Of a stretch of DNA of 12,632 bases, positions 1-6,825 are shown in pieces. Location of the stretch: positions 1 through 12,632 of the forward strand of contig CALFZO010000042.1 of the NCBI GenBank assembly GCA_937952305.1, read 5' to 3'. The translations under genes and the position numbers were made by a program. The DNA is from an uncultured Anaerolineales bacterium. GTDB lineage: Bacteria; Chloroflexota; Anaerolineae; Anaerolineales; UBA6663. Positions within the stretch are counted from its first letter, which is position 1. The number at the start of each line of letters is the position of its first letter. The notes beneath the pieces are model-generated. The model searched no databases. It saw only the letters and a program-made list of their open reading frames with translations, and was not told the DNA's origin.

Positions 1-405
1 GCGGGCGCCGGGTCCTGAAAGCCCGCGCCCAGGGCTTGCCGGAAGGGGATGTCACCGCGCTCGAAGAGTAGACGCGGCCAGCCCCGGCGGGCGCCGGGTC
101 CTGAAAGCCCGCGCCCAGGGCTTGCCGGAAGGGGATGTCACCGCGCTCGAAGAGTAGACGCGGCCAGCCCCGGCGGGCGCCGGGTCCTGAAAGCCCGCGC
201 CCAGGGCTTGCCGGAAGGGGATGTCACCGCGCTCGAAGAGTAGACGCGGCCAGCCCCGGCGGGCGCCGGGTCCTGAAAGCCCGGGCCCAAGGCTTGCCGG
301 AAGGGGAAGTGCCGACCCCGGAGGAGTAACCCGGACCCGCAGCGACGGCGTCAGCCGCGCACTGCGCTGCGGCCCGAAGGGGATGTAACGACGCTGGAGG
401 AGTAA
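1..405 (+). repeat. Tandem array of 86-bp units (five copies, last two diverged)
   Basis: Three units (1-86, 87-172, 173-258) are identical. A fourth (259 to about 344) starts the same and then diverges, and a fifth (about 335-405) is shortened. Read on the + strand, each unit contains a short frame ending in PEGDVTALEE-stop (units 1-3), PEGEVPTPEE-stop (unit 4) or PEGDVTTLEE-stop (unit 5). The stops lie at 69-71, 155-157, 241-243, 327-329 and 403-405, so spacing is 86, 86, 86 and 76 bp. Because 86 is not a multiple of three, the array cannot encode one continuous repeat protein in a single frame. Most differences between copies fall on third codon positions of that frame, which hints at a coding ancestry. 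The minus-strand reading YSSSAVTSPSG shares the same third positions, so the strand is not proven. The window starts inside the array, so more copies may lie to the left. Confidence 0.9.
3..71 (+). CDS. Possible C-terminal end of an upstream gene (partial, unknown function)
   Basis: The first repeat unit, read from base 3, gives 22 residues ending in LPEGDVTALEE and a TAG stop. Since the window opens in the middle of this frame, it could be the true 3' end of a gene whose body lies to the left. It could equally be another non-coding copy of the array, because the same tail recurs in units 2-5 where the frame does not extend far upstream. I do not recognise the family. The tail is charged and acidic (PEGD, EE) and probably solvent exposed. 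Confidence 0.25.
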   Translation, partial: GRRVLKARAQGLPEGDVTALEE

Positions 406-469
406 ACTGGGTGGGCAGTGTCGGACGCAAATAGTGCGCTGCACTGCGGGGGGATCGCTGAGGAATTGT

Positions 470-529
470 TGGGGCGCACGGTTGCCTGCACCTGCGGCGC
501 GCACAGGTACGGCGCAATCGTGCGCCCCA
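470..529 (+). other. Long hairpin upstream of the FGE-fold gene
   Basis: Arms at 470-485 (TGGGGCGCACGGTTGC) and 514-529 (GCAATCGTGCGCCCCA) pair over 16 positions. The pairing is perfect except for one G-T at 481/518, which is a wobble in + strand RNA but an A-C mismatch in minus-strand RNA. The 28-nt interior holds a second small stem, ACCTG (490-494) with CAGGT (504-508). No T-tract follows, so it is not an intrinsic terminator. It sits 35 bp upstream of the ATG at 565 and could be a structured leader, a protein-binding site or a REP-like element. Smaller inverted repeats lie just before it: AGTGC/GCACT at 433-445 and GCAGTG/CACTGC at 415-447. I see no gene between 406 and 564. Confidence 0.7.
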
Positions 530-564
530 GCTTATCCGCCTGAGCCGCAACAGCGAGGCATCGC

Positions 565-1638
565 ATGAACAAACCATCGCGACCACGTTTTTTCCGGGAG
601 ACCGTGCTCGCCGTGTTCCTCGGGGTCCTGCTGGGCGTCGCCTTCAGCTTCGCCAACGACCCCGATTTGTTGGCGCGGTTATTCCCGCGGCCGGGCCGGG
701 GGCAGCCGCCGGCCACCGCCACGGCCGTCCCGCCCACGGCCCGGCCGGCCGCCGCCGCACCCACGCAGACACCGCACCCATCGGAGACGCCGAGCCAGAC
801 CAGCCCGGCCACGCCCACCTCACCTCCAGACAACGCAACGACGGCTCCCCCCACAACGCCCGCTTCCCCGGCCGGCATGGCCCTGATCCCGGCCGGCTTC
901 TTCCAGATGGGCTCAGAGGCCGAGACGTTTTACGAGGCGCCCGTGCACCCGGTCCTGCTCGACGCCTACTACCTCGACTTGTACGAGGTGACGAACGCCC
1001 AGTATCAGGCCTGTGTCGCGGCCGGAGCCTGCTCAGAGAGCCGCCGGCGCAACTCATTCACGCGCGATGGCTACAGCCAGGACCCGGCCTTCGCCGGCTA
1101 TCCCGTAATCGGGGTGACCTGGGACCAGGCTCAGGCGTATTGCGCTTGGGCCGGCCGGCGCCTGCCGACCGAGGCCGAATGGGAGTATGCGGCCAGAGGT
1201 CCACAAAACTGGCGCTGGCCGTGGGGCAACGACTTTGACTTGTTGCGCCTGTCGGCGGGCGAGCGCGACACGCAGCCGGTGGGCAGCTACCCGGAGGGCG
1301 CCAGCGTGTTCGGGGTCTTCGATCTGGCCGGCAACGTCCGCGAGTGGGTGGCGGACGCCTACCAGGCGGAGTTCTACACCAACGCGCCGCCGCGCAACCC
1401 GCGCTCAGATAACGGCGAGCGGCGCCTCTACCGCGGCGGCAGCTTCGCCAACCTGGATCCCGCGCTCTACACCACCACCCGCCGCATCGTCAACGTCCGC
1501 GGCTACTACGACGTGGACCTGGGCTTTCGCTGCGCCCAGGACGTCACCCCGCCGGAAGCCCGCGCGGCCTCGACGGAGATGGTCAACCAGTTCTGCCAGG
1601 TCTATCTGGCCTACAAGCCAGACACGCCCTGCCCCTAG
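565..1638 (+). CDS. Membrane-anchored FGE/SUMF1-fold protein without catalytic cysteines
   Basis: The protein has 357 residues. Residues 12-30 form one hydrophobic segment (anchor or uncleaved signal), and 45-103 are a Pro/Thr/Ala-rich linker typical of exported spacers. Residues 105-324 form a formylglycine-generating-enzyme/sulfatase-modifying-factor domain: MALIPAGFFQMGS at 105, EVTNAQYQAC at 141, RRLPTEAEWEYAARG at 198, DLAGNVREWVAD at 253, YRGGSF at 289 and GFRC at 320. True FGEs carry a CxxxxC pair just after the RGGSW motif; here that stretch reads ANLDPALYTTTRR, with no cysteine. Formylglycine formation is therefore unlikely, and a binding or structural role outside the membrane is more plausible. 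Extra cysteines (150, 156, 193, 323, 344, 356) could form disulfides. The ATG at 565 has GAGG 6 nt upstream. The gene is convergent with the TetR gene, 12 bp away. Confidence 0.9.
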   Translation: MNKPSRPRFFRETVLAVFLGVLLGVAFSFANDPDLLARLFPRPGRGQPPATATAVPPTARPAAAAPTQTPHPSETPSQTSPATPTSPPDNATTAPPTTPASPAGMALIPAGFFQMGSEAETFYEAPVHPVLLDAYYLDLYEVTNAQYQACVAAGACSESRRRNSFTRDGYSQDPAFAGYPVIGVTWDQAQAYCAWAGRRLPTEAEWEYAARGPQNWRWPWGNDFDLLRLSAGERDTQPVGSYPEGASVFGVFDLAGNVREWVADAYQAEFYTNAPPRNPRSDNGERRLYRGGSFANLDPALYTTTRRIVNVRGYYDVDLGFRCAQDVTPPEARAASTEMVNQFCQVYLAYKPDTPCP

Positions 1639-1650
1639 CGCCGGCTGGCC

Positions 1651-2232
1651 TCAAGTTTCGTCCGCCTCCCCGAGGCCACGGACACCCGGCTCCATGAGCG
1701 CCTGAAACATCGCCTCCATGGTCTCCGGCGAGTTAGGCTGCTTGTGGTCGATCCACCACTTGACCAGGGCCAGCACGCTCCCGGCCAGAGCCTGCGCCAT
1801 CACCGCCGCCGGGACCTGGGGCGTCCGCGCCCGGCCGACTGCCAGCCGCTTTTCGATGACCCGGGCCACCGTGACCTGACCCTGGGTGAAAAGGAACTCC
1901 AGCCCACGCCCGCGCGTGAGGGCGTCATACAACCGGCGGTGCCGGCGGACGTGCTGGAGAAACAGCGCCAGCGGGAAGATCTGGGCCGATTTGGCCTCCA
2001 GGCTCCAGGTGGCGGCGAGGTCGTCCAGCATGCGCTCGAAGTTATCGGCCAGCAAGCTGTCCTTGCCGTCATAGTGCGCGTAAAACGTCGACCGGCCGAC
2101 GTCCGCGCGCTGGCTGATGTCCTGGACCGTGATCTTGGCGTAGGGCTTCTCGAACATCAGCCCGGTCAGCGCTTCCCCAAGCGCCTGGCGCGTCCGGTGT
2201 GAGCGCCGGTCAGCCTTCGTCTGGGCCGTCAT
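1651..2232 (-). CDS. TetR/AcrR-family transcriptional regulator
   Basis: The protein has 193 residues. The N-terminal DNA-binding domain covers about residues 9-61, with the TetR helix-turn-helix ITVQDISQRADVGRSTFYAHY at 34-54 followed by GKDSLL. The remaining ~130 residues are helical and would hold the ligand and dimer interface; they carry no residue signature that names the ligand. The ATG at 2232 was chosen because GGAG lies 5 nt upstream; an in-frame TTG at 2253 would add seven residues but has no clear ribosome site. It is transcribed divergently from the methyltransferase gene. A near-perfect operator-like palindrome sits between them at 2264-2281, so autoregulation together with control of the methyltransferase is the simplest inference. 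Confidence 0.92.
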   Translation of the reverse strand: MTAQTKADRRSHRTRQALGEALTGLMFEKPYAKITVQDISQRADVGRSTFYAHYDGKDSLLADNFERMLDDLAATWSLEAKSAQIFPLALFLQHVRRHRRLYDALTRGRGLEFLFTQGQVTVARVIEKRLAVGRARTPQVPAAVMAQALAGSVLALVKWWIDHKQPNSPETMEAMFQALMEPGVRGLGEADET

Positions 2233-2263
2233 GTCAGCTCCGTTCCCGCACAATTCGCCGCTT

Positions 2264-2281
2264 CTGTCCGGTAGCGGACAG
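2264..2281. promoter_or_regulatory. Putative TetR operator (inverted repeat)
   Basis: CTGTCCG-GTAG-CGGACAG is an inverted repeat with perfect 7-bp arms and a 4-bp spacer. It lies 31 bp upstream of the TetR start and 89 bp upstream of the methyltransferase start. TetR-family dimers commonly bind palindromes of this size next to their own gene. Binding by this particular regulator is inferred from position and symmetry. Confidence 0.65.
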
Positions 2282-2370
2282 CCGCGCCGGTTTGTGCGTG
2301 GACGGCGGCGCGCGCTGCCCTTATGCAGAAGCCAAGACGCTCACGAGTAATAGGTAAGGAAGGTCGCGCG

Positions 2371-3099
2371 ATGTCTCACTCAAATCCGCCGCACGCTCAT
2401 CGTCCGCCGCACGCTCATCCGCCGGATGCCAATCCGCCGGATGCCAATCCGCCGGATGCCGCCCAGAGCCCGGCCACCGCCGGCCACACCATCCACTGGG
2501 CCTGGTTGTATGACATCGTCGTGTGGATCATGAGTTGGGGGCAAGACCGGGCTTTGCGCCAATGGACCGTGAAGCTGGCCGCCCTCCAGCCGGGCGAGGC
2601 TGTCCTGGATGTGGGCTGCGGCACCGGTGATCTGACGTTGGCGGCCAAAGCCCGCGTGGGGGCGGGCCGCGTCATCGGGCTGGACGCCGCCGCCGAGATG
2701 ATCGCCGTGGCGCGCCGCAAAGCCGCCCGCCGGCGCGTTGACGTCGACTTTCGCGTCGGCCTGGTCGAAGCGACCGGGCTGCCCGCCCATTCCTGCGACG
2801 TCGTCCTGAGCAGCTTGATGCTGCATCATCTCCCCGGCGATCTGAAGCGGGCCGGCCTGGTGGAATGCCGGCGCGTCCTCAAACCGGGCGGCCGGCTGGT
2901 GGCCGTGGACTTCGTGCGGCCGGCCGAGGGCCGCCGTCACGGGGGAATGGGCTGGTCGGCCCATCCGACCCCGCCGCAGGGCGCGCCGGATCTGGCGGCG
3001 CTGCTGGCCGAAGCTGGCTTCGTGGACGTGACGGCGGGCGCCGCGCCCTTTGCCTCGCTGGGCTACGCCTGCGGCCGCGCCCCGGCCGACGGAGCGTGA
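2371..3099 (+). CDS. Class I SAM-dependent methyltransferase (UbiE-like) with His/Pro-rich N-terminus
   Basis: The protein has 242 residues. Residues 1-40 are low complexity, rich in His and Pro (HAHRPPHAH, then PPDAN repeats). Residues 75-185 form the Rossmann methyltransferase core: motif I VLDVGCGTGDLT at 78-89 (SAM binding), the acidic ribose-binding position in GLDAA at 103-107, SSLMLHHLP at 147-155, and VLKPGGRLVAVDF at 169-181. The substrate cannot be told; UbiE-like enzymes methylate quinones or other small molecules. The ATG at 2371 is preceded by AAGGAAGG with 7-nt spacing; an in-frame ATG at 2323 lacks such a site. The upstream gap holds a TetR-type operator, so expression is probably repressed until a ligand is present. 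The 3' end is convergent with LOG, 16 bp apart. Confidence 0.9.
   Translation: MSHSNPPHAHRPPHAHPPDANPPDANPPDAAQSPATAGHTIHWAWLYDIVVWIMSWGQDRALRQWTVKLAALQPGEAVLDVGCGTGDLTLAAKARVGAGRVIGLDAAAEMIAVARRKAARRRVDVDFRVGLVEATGLPAHSCDVVLSSLMLHHLPGDLKRAGLVECRRVLKPGGRLVAVDFVRPAEGRRHGGMGWSAHPTPPQGAPDLAALLAEAGFVDVTAGAAPFASLGYACGRAPADGA
2390..2463 (+). repeat. Short in-frame tandem repeats in the methyltransferase 5' coding region
   Basis: Two copies of a 15-bp CCGCCGCACGCTCAT-type unit are followed by three copies of CCGCCGGATGCCAAT-type units (the last one ends GCC). All keep the reading frame and encode PPHAH and PPDAN. Each of the latter creates the 11-bp palindrome ATCCGCCGGAT. The repeat number is likely to vary by slippage. 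Confidence 0.85.
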
Positions 3100-3115
3100 G
3101 CGTCCGGCGGGCCGT

Positions 3116-3697
3116 TCAGCGCTGATCGCGCTGCAGCCAGCGGGCCACGTCCGGCGGCTGGTAGGCCTCCAGGCGCGCCAACAGCCGCGCCGGGTCGTCG
3201 TCGCTCAACACCAGCGACCGGAACTGCGGCAAGACAAAGCCATCGCCGGTGGCGCGGTCCAGGAAACTCAGGAAGGCCTCGTAATAGCCGGCGGCGTCCA
3301 GCAGGCCGCACGGCTTGCGGTGCAGGCCGAGCTGCGCCCAGGTGATGATCTCGCAGAACTCGTCCAGCGTGCCGAAGCCGCCCGGCAGGGCGATGAACCC
3401 ATCGGCCAGATCGGCCATCAGCGCTTTGCGTTCGTGCATGGTGTTCACCACGCGCAGGTCGGTGACGCCGCGATGGTCGATCTCTTTGGTGAGCAGGAAG
3501 CTGGGGATGACGCCGGTCACGGTGCCGCCGCCGGCCAGGACGGCGTCGGCGACGATACCCATCAGGCCGACCCGGCCGCCGCCGTAGACCAGGCCGAGGC
3601 CGCGCTCAGCCAGCAGTGTCCCGAGCCGTTGAGCGGCGGCCGTGTAGTCCGGCCGCTTCCCCAGAGAGGAGCCGCAGAAAACGCACACGCGTTGCAT
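3116..3697 (-). CDS. LOG-family nucleoside 5'-monophosphate phosphoribohydrolase
   Basis: The protein has 193 residues, the usual length for the LOG/YvdD family (TIGR00730-type Rossmann fold). It begins QRVCVFCGSS at 2-11 and has the nucleotide-binding GLVYGGGRVGLMG at 35-47. MHERK at 87-91 supplies the conserved Arg/Lys, and the hallmark PGGFGTLDE is at 105-113. Family members cleave N-glycosidic bonds of cytokinin ribotides or AMP, releasing ribose 5-phosphate; older annotations call them lysine decarboxylases, which is not supported. In a bacterium like this the role is probably nucleotide salvage or adenine-derivative turnover. An AAAGG-like ribosome site lies 8 nt before the ATG. It is last in the minus-strand run but has a TATAAT box of its own in the 57-bp gap behind the permease gene. 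Confidence 0.93.
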   Translation of the reverse strand: MQRVCVFCGSSLGKRPDYTAAAQRLGTLLAERGLGLVYGGGRVGLMGIVADAVLAGGGTVTGVIPSFLLTKEIDHRGVTDLRVVNTMHERKALMADLADGFIALPGGFGTLDEFCEIITWAQLGLHRKPCGLLDAAGYYEAFLSFLDRATGDGFVLPQFRSLVLSDDDPARLLARLEAYQPPDVARWLQRDQR

Positions 3698-3733
3698 GCC
3701 GAAAACCTTTCGCCGACAGAGGTTGGTGAGCGG

Positions 3734-3739
3734 ATTATA
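3734..3739 (-). promoter_or_regulatory. -10 element for the LOG gene
   Basis: The minus strand reads TATAAT, an exact sigma-70-type -10 hexamer, 36 nt upstream of the LOG ATG in the short gap after the permease stop. No good -35 is present at 16-18 bp spacing. The promoter may therefore be weak or depend on an activator, or the match may be chance. Confidence 0.5.
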
Positions 3740-3754
3740 GCGGAGGCCGCCGCC

Positions 3755-4573
3755 TCAAGCCGTGTATTCGCGCCAGAAGAAGTGCTGGGCGGCGAGGAAG
3801 AACAGCAGCGGCGGCGCGGTCATGACCGCGGCCGCGGCCATCAACAGCGGCCAGTTCGTCCGATCCAGCGCCAGAAGCTGCTGCACGCCCACCGGCAGCG
3901 TGTACAAGGCCGGCGACTTCAGGTACAGCAGCGGCCCGACGAAGTCGCCCCAGAAGAAGACGAAGGCCAGCGCCGCCACGGCCAGCGCCGCCGGGCGGGC
4001 CAGCGGCAGCGCCACGCGCCACCACAGGTCCAGAGCGTGGGCGCCATCCGCGCGCGCGGCCTCGAACAGCTCACGCGGCACCTGCCGGAAGGCCCAGTAG
4101 AAGACGAGCACGTACAGCGGGTCGGCGCCCATGAGCGCGGGCGCCAGGAGCGGCCAATAGGTGTCGCGCAGGCCCAGGCTGTTGAAGAGCACCAGCCGCG
4201 CCAGCCAGACCGCGGCGCCCGGGATCAGCAGCAGCGCCACCGACAGCGCCAGCAGGTCGCGGCGCTCGGGCGGCGCCAGCCACGTCAGGGCCAGCCCGGC
4301 CCAGGAGGCGGTCACGATGGTCAGCGGGACGGCCAGGGCGGCCAGCCAGAGCGAGTTGAGCGTGTAGGCGCCCAGCGGGACCAGTTCAAAAATGCGCTGG
4401 TAGTTGTCCCAGGCCAGCGTCTGGAGGCTGAGGCCCTCCAGCAGCGTGCGCGGCGGCGGCAGACCAGCCGGCCGCAGCGAGAACGCCAGCATGCCGAGGA
4501 CGGGCCAGAGGAAGACGGCGGCCACGGCCAGCGCGCCGGCCCGCCACCACCACCGCCGCCAGCTCGTCACCAT
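3755..4573 (-). CDS. Carbohydrate ABC transporter permease (MalG/UgpE type)
   Basis: The protein has 272 residues with about six membrane spans: 12-32, 73-98, 106-130, 151-164, 192-214 and 245-265. The EAA loop that docks on the ATPase is ELFEAARADGAHALDLWWRVALPLARP, about residues 168-194, with the conserved EAA, G and LP. It imports a sugar or related solute together with the partner permease and the binding protein encoded immediately before it. The ATG at 4573 overlaps the stop of the upstream permease gene by 7 bp, so translation is probably coupled. A GTG at 4600 is possible but would lengthen the overlap. No ATPase gene follows; the next gene is LOG. Confidence 0.9.
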   Translation of the reverse strand: MVTSWRRWWWRAGALAVAAVFLWPVLGMLAFSLRPAGLPPPRTLLEGLSLQTLAWDNYQRIFELVPLGAYTLNSLWLAALAVPLTIVTASWAGLALTWLAPPERRDLLALSVALLLIPGAAVWLARLVLFNSLGLRDTYWPLLAPALMGADPLYVLVFYWAFRQVPRELFEAARADGAHALDLWWRVALPLARPAALAVAALAFVFFWGDFVGPLLYLKSPALYTLPVGVQQLLALDRTNWPLLMAAAAVMTAPPLLFFLAAQHFFWREYTA

Positions 4574-5463
4574 TCCTCGGCCCCGCCCCAGCCGCGCCAC
4601 AGCGCCCAGAAGACGGCGATCAGTGCCGCCGCGGTCACCAGCGCCGCCAGCATGAGGGCGGCCGCCTCACCGTAGCGAAAGCCGCCGAAGGCCTCCTCAT
4701 GCGCCAGCAGCGGCAGGAAGAGAGTGGCGTAATAGGGGCCGCCGCCCGTCATCAGGTAGGCCGCGGCGAAGGCGTTCTGAAAGCTGAGGGCCACATCGCG
4801 CAGGGTCAGCAGCACCAGCCACGGCTGCAGGAGCGGCCGGACGATGTAGCGGAAGGTTGCCCAGGCGCCGGCGCCATCGACGGTGGCGGCCGCCAGCACC
4901 TCCGGCGACAGGCCGCGCCGAGCCGCCAGCAGCACCACAAAGCCCTCCCCGATCTGAAACACCGCCAGCAGCGCCACCGCTACGCGCGCCGGGCCGGCCT
5001 CCGCCAGCCAGGCCGGCGCCGGCAGGCCCAGGGCGCCCAAAGCCAGATTGACGGGGCCATACAAGGGGTTCAGCAGCCACAGGCCGGCCAGGGCGTAGGC
5101 CACCGGCGGCACCACGCTCGGCACGTACACGGCCGCGCGCACCCAGCCCGCGCCAGGCCGGCGCCCCTGCAGCCAGAGCGCCAGGGCCAGGGCAGCCGCC
5201 ACGCGCAATGGCACGGCCAGCGCCACGTAGATCAGGGTGTTCTGGAAGGCCTGGCCCACGCGCACGTCGCGGGCCAGGGTGACGAAGTTTTGCAGGCCGC
5301 GCCAGACGGGCGGCGTGAGGGTGTCGTAGCCGGTGAAGGCCAGCGCCAACGTGAGAAGCGCCGGCACCAGCAGCAGCAGCAGCGTGCCGGCCAGGTACGG
5401 CGTGAGCAGCAGCGCCGCCTGGGTCCCCCAGGACAACCCGGGCCGCTTAGGGTTCCTGCTCAA
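4567..5463 (-). CDS. Carbohydrate ABC transporter permease (MalF/UgpA type)
   Basis: The protein has 298 residues and about six membrane spans, the first at 17-42. The EAA loop is present as EVLAAATVDGAGAWATFRYIVRPLLQP, about residues 188-214, with the conserved Ala pair, Gly and a final P; the canonical LP is replaced by RP. The likely start is a TTG at 5463, inside the last codons of the binding-protein gene (17-bp overlap). No ATG occurs near the N-terminus and the ribosome site is poor, so initiation probably relies on coupling to the upstream gene. It forms the membrane pore with the next gene product. The substrate class is inferred from family resemblance; the exact solute is unknown. 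Confidence 0.88.
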   Translation of the reverse strand: MSRNPKRPGLSWGTQAALLLTPYLAGTLLLLLVPALLTLALAFTGYDTLTPPVWRGLQNFVTLARDVRVGQAFQNTLIYVALAVPLRVAAALALALWLQGRRPGAGWVRAAVYVPSVVPPVAYALAGLWLLNPLYGPVNLALGALGLPAPAWLAEAGPARVAVALLAVFQIGEGFVVLLAARRGLSPEVLAAATVDGAGAWATFRYIVRPLLQPWLVLLTLRDVALSFQNAFAAAYLMTGGGPYYATLFLPLLAHEEAFGGFRYGEAAALMLAALVTAAALIAVFWALWRGWGGAEEW

Positions 5464-6790
5464 AATACTCGGCGGCGCGCACGCCGGCGGTGCGCGCCGC
5501 TTCCAGGGCCGAAACCTGCCCGTAAAAGGCCCGCTCCAGTTCGGCGTTGGCGACCTCTTCGATGTCGGCCCAGTTGGGGATGAGCGGCGGGATCATCACG
5601 AATTCGATCTGGTCCAGGAAGACCTGGCTGCGGGCCGGCTTTTGAGCCGGGTCGAGGAAAGCGGCCGACTCCGCCACGGCGCGCAGTGACGGCACCGTCC
5701 GGCCGGTGGCCGCCACGATCGGCTGGCCCACCGGCCCGTTGGCAAACTCGATGAAGGCCCAGGCCGCCGCCTTGTTGGCCGCGGTCGCGGCCAGGCAGTA
5801 GCCGTCGGCGTGCAGGATGGTGGCGCGCTGGCCGGCGCGGCTCGGCAGCGGCGCCACGTCCCAATCGAAGGCCGCGCTCTCGCGCAGCGTGGGCACGATG
5901 CGGCGGCTGTTCAGGTACATCCCGGCGCGCCCGTTGAGGAAGCGGGTCTCGCTGTCCTCGGCCTGGGCCGCCGCCGCGTCCGGCACGACGTGGTGCCGGA
6001 GCTGCAGATCCACGAACCACTCCAGCGCCGCCAGCGACTTGGTGTCCGTCAAGGCCAGCTGGTGCGGCTCGTTGAAGTTGTCGGTGAGCAGGCCGCCGTT
6101 CTGCCACAGGAAGGGCGCCAGCCGCTGCAGTTCCGGCTCCACCCCCAAGCCGTACTGGTCGATCTGGCCGTCGCCGTCCAGGTCGCGTGTCAGCGCCTGC
6201 GCAGTCTGGAGAAAAGCGTCCCAGTCCCAGTCGTCGGCGGGCTCGGCCAGGCCCGCGGTCTTGAACAGGTCGCGGTTGTAGTACACCACCAGGCTGGAGA
6301 CGTTCTGAGGCACGCACATCAGCTCGCCCTGCCAGTAGAAGGCGTAGTAGGCCTCCGGGTAGAAATCGTCCGGCGCCAAGACCCGGCTGCGCAGCAGGGA
6401 CGGCCCGAGCGGCTCCAGCAGGCCGCGCGACGCGAAGCCGGGCACGCGCCGGTAATTGATCAGCACGACATCGGCGGGGTCGCCGGCGGCGAAATCGGCC
6501 GCCAGGCGCGTGCGGTAATCGTTCTGGCCCGGGATGTGGATGAGGGTCACATCCACGGCCGGCTGGGCGGCTTCAAACGCCGCCACCACCTGCTCGTAGG
6601 CGCGCAGCTCGGCCGGATCACCGAAGACCATGAACGAGACGGCGCCGGCCACCGGCGCTTCGCTGGGAGGCGCGGTCAGTGGCGGGGCGGGCGTGGGCGC
6701 CAGCGTGCAGGCGGCCAGACCCAGCGCCGCCAGCCCGGCGAGCCAGCGCTGCCAACCCCGGAGGCCATCCAGCCGGCGTGTGCTCGTCAT
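5447..6790 (-). CDS. Extracellular solute-binding lipoprotein, family 1 (sugar type)
   Basis: The protein has 447 residues. A basic start, a hydrophobic stretch (16-27) and a lipobox LAAC with the lipidated Cys at 28 indicate a membrane-tethered lipoprotein; a Pro/Ala spacer follows. The mature part shows the family-1 binding-protein pattern: SFMVFGDPAE, then a LAADFAAGDPADVVLIN-like segment, PQNVSSLVVYYNRDLF, the calcium-loop-like DLDGDGQIDQYG, LNGRAGMYLNS, and a C-terminal helix region. The ATG at 6790 was preferred because GGGAG lies 6 nt upstream; a GTG at 6829 would overlap the preceding stop. It captures a solute, probably a sugar or oligosaccharide, for the two permeases that follow in overlapping frames. 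Confidence 0.92.
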   Translation of the reverse strand: MTSTRRLDGLRGWQRWLAGLAALGLAACTLAPTPAPPLTAPPSEAPVAGAVSFMVFGDPAELRAYEQVVAAFEAAQPAVDVTLIHIPGQNDYRTRLAADFAAGDPADVVLINYRRVPGFASRGLLEPLGPSLLRSRVLAPDDFYPEAYYAFYWQGELMCVPQNVSSLVVYYNRDLFKTAGLAEPADDWDWDAFLQTAQALTRDLDGDGQIDQYGLGVEPELQRLAPFLWQNGGLLTDNFNEPHQLALTDTKSLAALEWFVDLQLRHHVVPDAAAAQAEDSETRFLNGRAGMYLNSRRIVPTLRESAAFDWDVAPLPSRAGQRATILHADGYCLAATAANKAAAWAFIEFANGPVGQPIVAATGRTVPSLRAVAESAAFLDPAQKPARSQVFLDQIEFVMIPPLIPNWADIEEVANAELERAFYGQVSALEAARTAGVRAAEYFEQEP

Positions 6791-6825
6791 CGCCCGCTCC
6801 CGCTTGGCGGCTGCCGGACCGGGCT

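Noticed and set aside
1..405. CRISPR array
   Set aside because: Copies are contiguous 86-bp units with no unique spacers between short repeats, and no cas gene is present.
52..504. 150-residue minus-strand frame across the repeats
   Set aside because: It changes its peptide from unit to unit because the period is not a multiple of three, and it shows no conserved product. The YSSSAVTSPSG reading is kept only as a caveat on strand.
470..529. Intrinsic terminator for the upstream region
   Set aside because: The stem is strong but the bases after it (GCTTATCC) contain no T-tract.
565..1638. Active formylglycine-generating enzyme
   Set aside because: The catalytic cysteine pair expected after RGGSF is absent.
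2323..2370. Methyltransferase start at the upstream ATG
   Set aside because: The ATG at 2371 has AAGGAAGG at 7-nt spacing, while the one at 2323 has no ribosome site.
3116..3697. Lysine decarboxylase (a common database label)
   Set aside because: PGGFGTLDE with the MHERK segment marks LOG phosphoribohydrolases; no PLP-enzyme features are present.
3050..4675. 541-residue open frame on the + strand
   Set aside because: It runs antisense to LOG and a permease gene whose motifs and starts are clear. Its composition (Gln/Arg/His rich, no motif) is what high-GC antisense frames give.
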